NCBI GenBank assembly: GCA_015493675.1
Contig: WGCR01000350.1
Location: 1-6,809 of the forward strand
Source of the DNA: Anaerolineae bacterium
GTDB taxonomy: Bacteria; Chloroflexota; Anaerolineae; J102
Length of the DNA stretch: 6,809 nt
Direction of reading: 5' to 3'
Made by a program: the position numbers and the translations under genes. Shown in pieces: positions 6,091-6,809 of this stretch. Numbering within the stretch: the first letter of the stretch is position 1; each line of letters opens with the position of its first letter. The notes under the pieces were generated by a model that worked only from the letters and a program-made list of their open reading frames with translations, was not told where the DNA came from and did no database searches.

Positions 6091-6119
6091 TTGTCAGGGT
6101 TAGGTAGGAGGAGTATAAT
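6091..6119 (+). promoter_or_regulatory. near-consensus sigma-70 promoter for the membrane protein gene
   Basis: TTGTCA (6091-6096, 5 of 6 matches) is followed after exactly 17 bases by a perfect TATAAT (6114-6119). Transcription should start near 6126, leaving a leader of about 43 bases before the ATG at 6169. An ATG at 6118 overlaps this -10 element and would lie upstream of the transcript. Confidence 0.75.
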
Positions 6120-6168
6120 GCCATCAAGCATGTTCTTTTTCTTTCTCAAACTGACAGGAGGCCCGATC

Positions 6169-6777
6169 ATGTTCGAAATCCTTCTTTACATGGTGTTGCC
6201 GGTGATTGTCGTGCTGCTATCCGGCTGGTATGTGTATGCCGGGCTCTTTGGCGGGATGTGCGAAGACGCCACAGAGGCCGTAGCGCGCCGGTTCCGAAAG
6301 GGGGAAGCGTTCCTCCTTTTCCTTGCTCTCACGGCGCTGATGACGATAAGCTGGAACAACATCCTTTCTTTGCTGGGATCGCCTTTTTCGCTGTGGAATT
6401 TTTCGAACCAGGAGATCTGGTCCGCAGCGGCCCGAAAGCAGCAGTTCTTCCAGATTATCTTTCCCCGCATTTTCGATCTGCTGTGGCTGCTGGTGGCTAT
6501 CGGCCTGGTTTATCGCGTACGGACGGCGCTGGAAGCGCTGCTGGCGAGATGTGGTTGTCGGCTGAGCGGGTGGCGCTGGTGGGCGCTGCTGGGCGTTCCC
6601 ATCTCGTTGCTACAAATGCTTTTCAGCCAGGGCAACCTGCTGACTCGAATGGTCCTCAGCCTCGTGCAGTGGGATGCCACCGCCTCTAACATGACGATCA
6701 TTGGCTGGCAGGTGGTGGGCAACCTGCTGGTGGCGGGCATTCTCCTTGTTTTGTACAGGTGGATGCTCCGTAAATAG
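6169..6777 (+). CDS. multi-pass membrane protein of unknown function
   Basis: I do not recognise a family. The 202-residue protein has about five hydrophobic spans: residues 4-27, 46-69, 98-116, 137-152 and 175-198. The first span begins at the N-terminus without a cleavable-signal cleavage site. Charged segments between them are CEDATEAVARRFRKGE (31-46), with clustered arginines, and the stretch around 114-137, with RVRTALEALLARCGCRLSGWRW. The C-terminus YRWMLRK is basic. No catalytic motif, nucleotide site or repeat is apparent; two close cysteines (C128, C130) are the only notable reactive residues. The ATG at 6169 has AGGAGG at 6156-6161, 7 bases upstream. The ATG at 6118 also has AGGAGG (6106-6111), but it overlaps the promoter -10 and was rejected. 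The gene stands alone on the + strand after PFOR, and nothing links its job to its neighbours. Coding is supported by the strong promoter, the ribosome site and the coherent membrane topology. Confidence 0.75.
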   Translation: MFEILLYMVLPVIVVLLSGWYVYAGLFGGMCEDATEAVARRFRKGEAFLLFLALTALMTISWNNILSLLGSPFSLWNFSNQEIWSAAARKQQFFQIIFPRIFDLLWLLVAIGLVYRVRTALEALLARCGCRLSGWRWWALLGVPISLLQMLFSQGNLLTRMVLSLVQWDATASNMTIIGWQVVGNLLVAGILLVLYRWMLRK

Positions 6778-6791
6778 GGCGCAGACAAAGG

Positions 6792-6809
6792 TCAATGATT
6801 GATGAATAA
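6792..6809 (+). repeat. edge of a second copy of the AATGATT repeat family
   Basis: TCAATGATT (6792-6800) is identical to 2295-2303 in the repeat cluster, and the following GATGAATAA has similar composition. It begins 15 bases after the membrane-protein stop codon and is cut by the window end, so its full extent is unknown. Confidence 0.45.

Noticed and set aside
5361..6107. + strand frame of 248 codons overlapping the PFOR end
   Set aside because: It is an out-of-frame reading of conserved PFOR codons with arginine/glycine-rich, low-complexity content and no ribosome site.

Overview
The window looks like ordinary chromosomal sequence from a GC-rich bacterium with anaerobic or facultative redox metabolism. 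A Chloroflexota (Anaerolineae/Caldilineae-like) origin is my best guess. It rests on the single-chain pyruvate:ferredoxin oxidoreductase, the DUF1025-type zincin, and AT-rich intergenic repeats between GC-rich genes; no ribosomal or other marker gene is present to prove it. There is no phage, transposon, CRISPR or defence gene.

Layout, left to right. (1) 1-452: 3' part of a LutA/YkgE-type iron-sulfur protein, + strand, cut by the window edge. (2) 522-881: a small VOC (glyoxalase-fold) protein on the - strand, convergent with it. (3) 1114-1398: a glutaredoxin-like protein with a CSWC centre. (4) 1502-1780: a GroES co-chaperonin with no groEL next to it, closed by a strong intrinsic terminator (1805-1840). 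(5) 1887-2270: a small zinc metallopeptidase, probably read from a promoter that overlaps that terminator. (6) 2277-2445: an AT-rich inverted/direct repeat cluster, then a leader with two small TCAC-loop hairpins. (7) 2446-6003: a complete pyruvate:ferredoxin oxidoreductase of 1185 residues, followed by a long G.U-rich hairpin (6020-6066). (8) 6169-6777: a five-helix membrane protein of unknown function behind a near-consensus promoter (6091-6119). The window ends in a sequence that resembles the repeat cluster at 2277-2364.

How the genes fit together. The main metabolic gene is PFOR, which turns pyruvate into acetyl-CoA, CO2 and reduced ferredoxin. The LutA-like protein belongs to a family that feeds lactate carbon into pyruvate, so a lactate-to-pyruvate-to-acetyl-CoA link is possible, but the two genes are about 2 kb apart and in different transcription units. 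The glutaredoxin and GroES genes share a strand and a 103-base gap and may be one protein-maintenance unit. Otherwise each gene appears to be transcribed on its own, with recognisable signals between genes.

I see no clear undescribed multi-gene system. The points most worth a second look are non-coding: the terminator/promoter overlap at 1805-1850, the repeat family, the PFOR leader hairpins, and the strand-specific hairpin after PFOR. The unknown membrane protein is the only gene without a family assignment.
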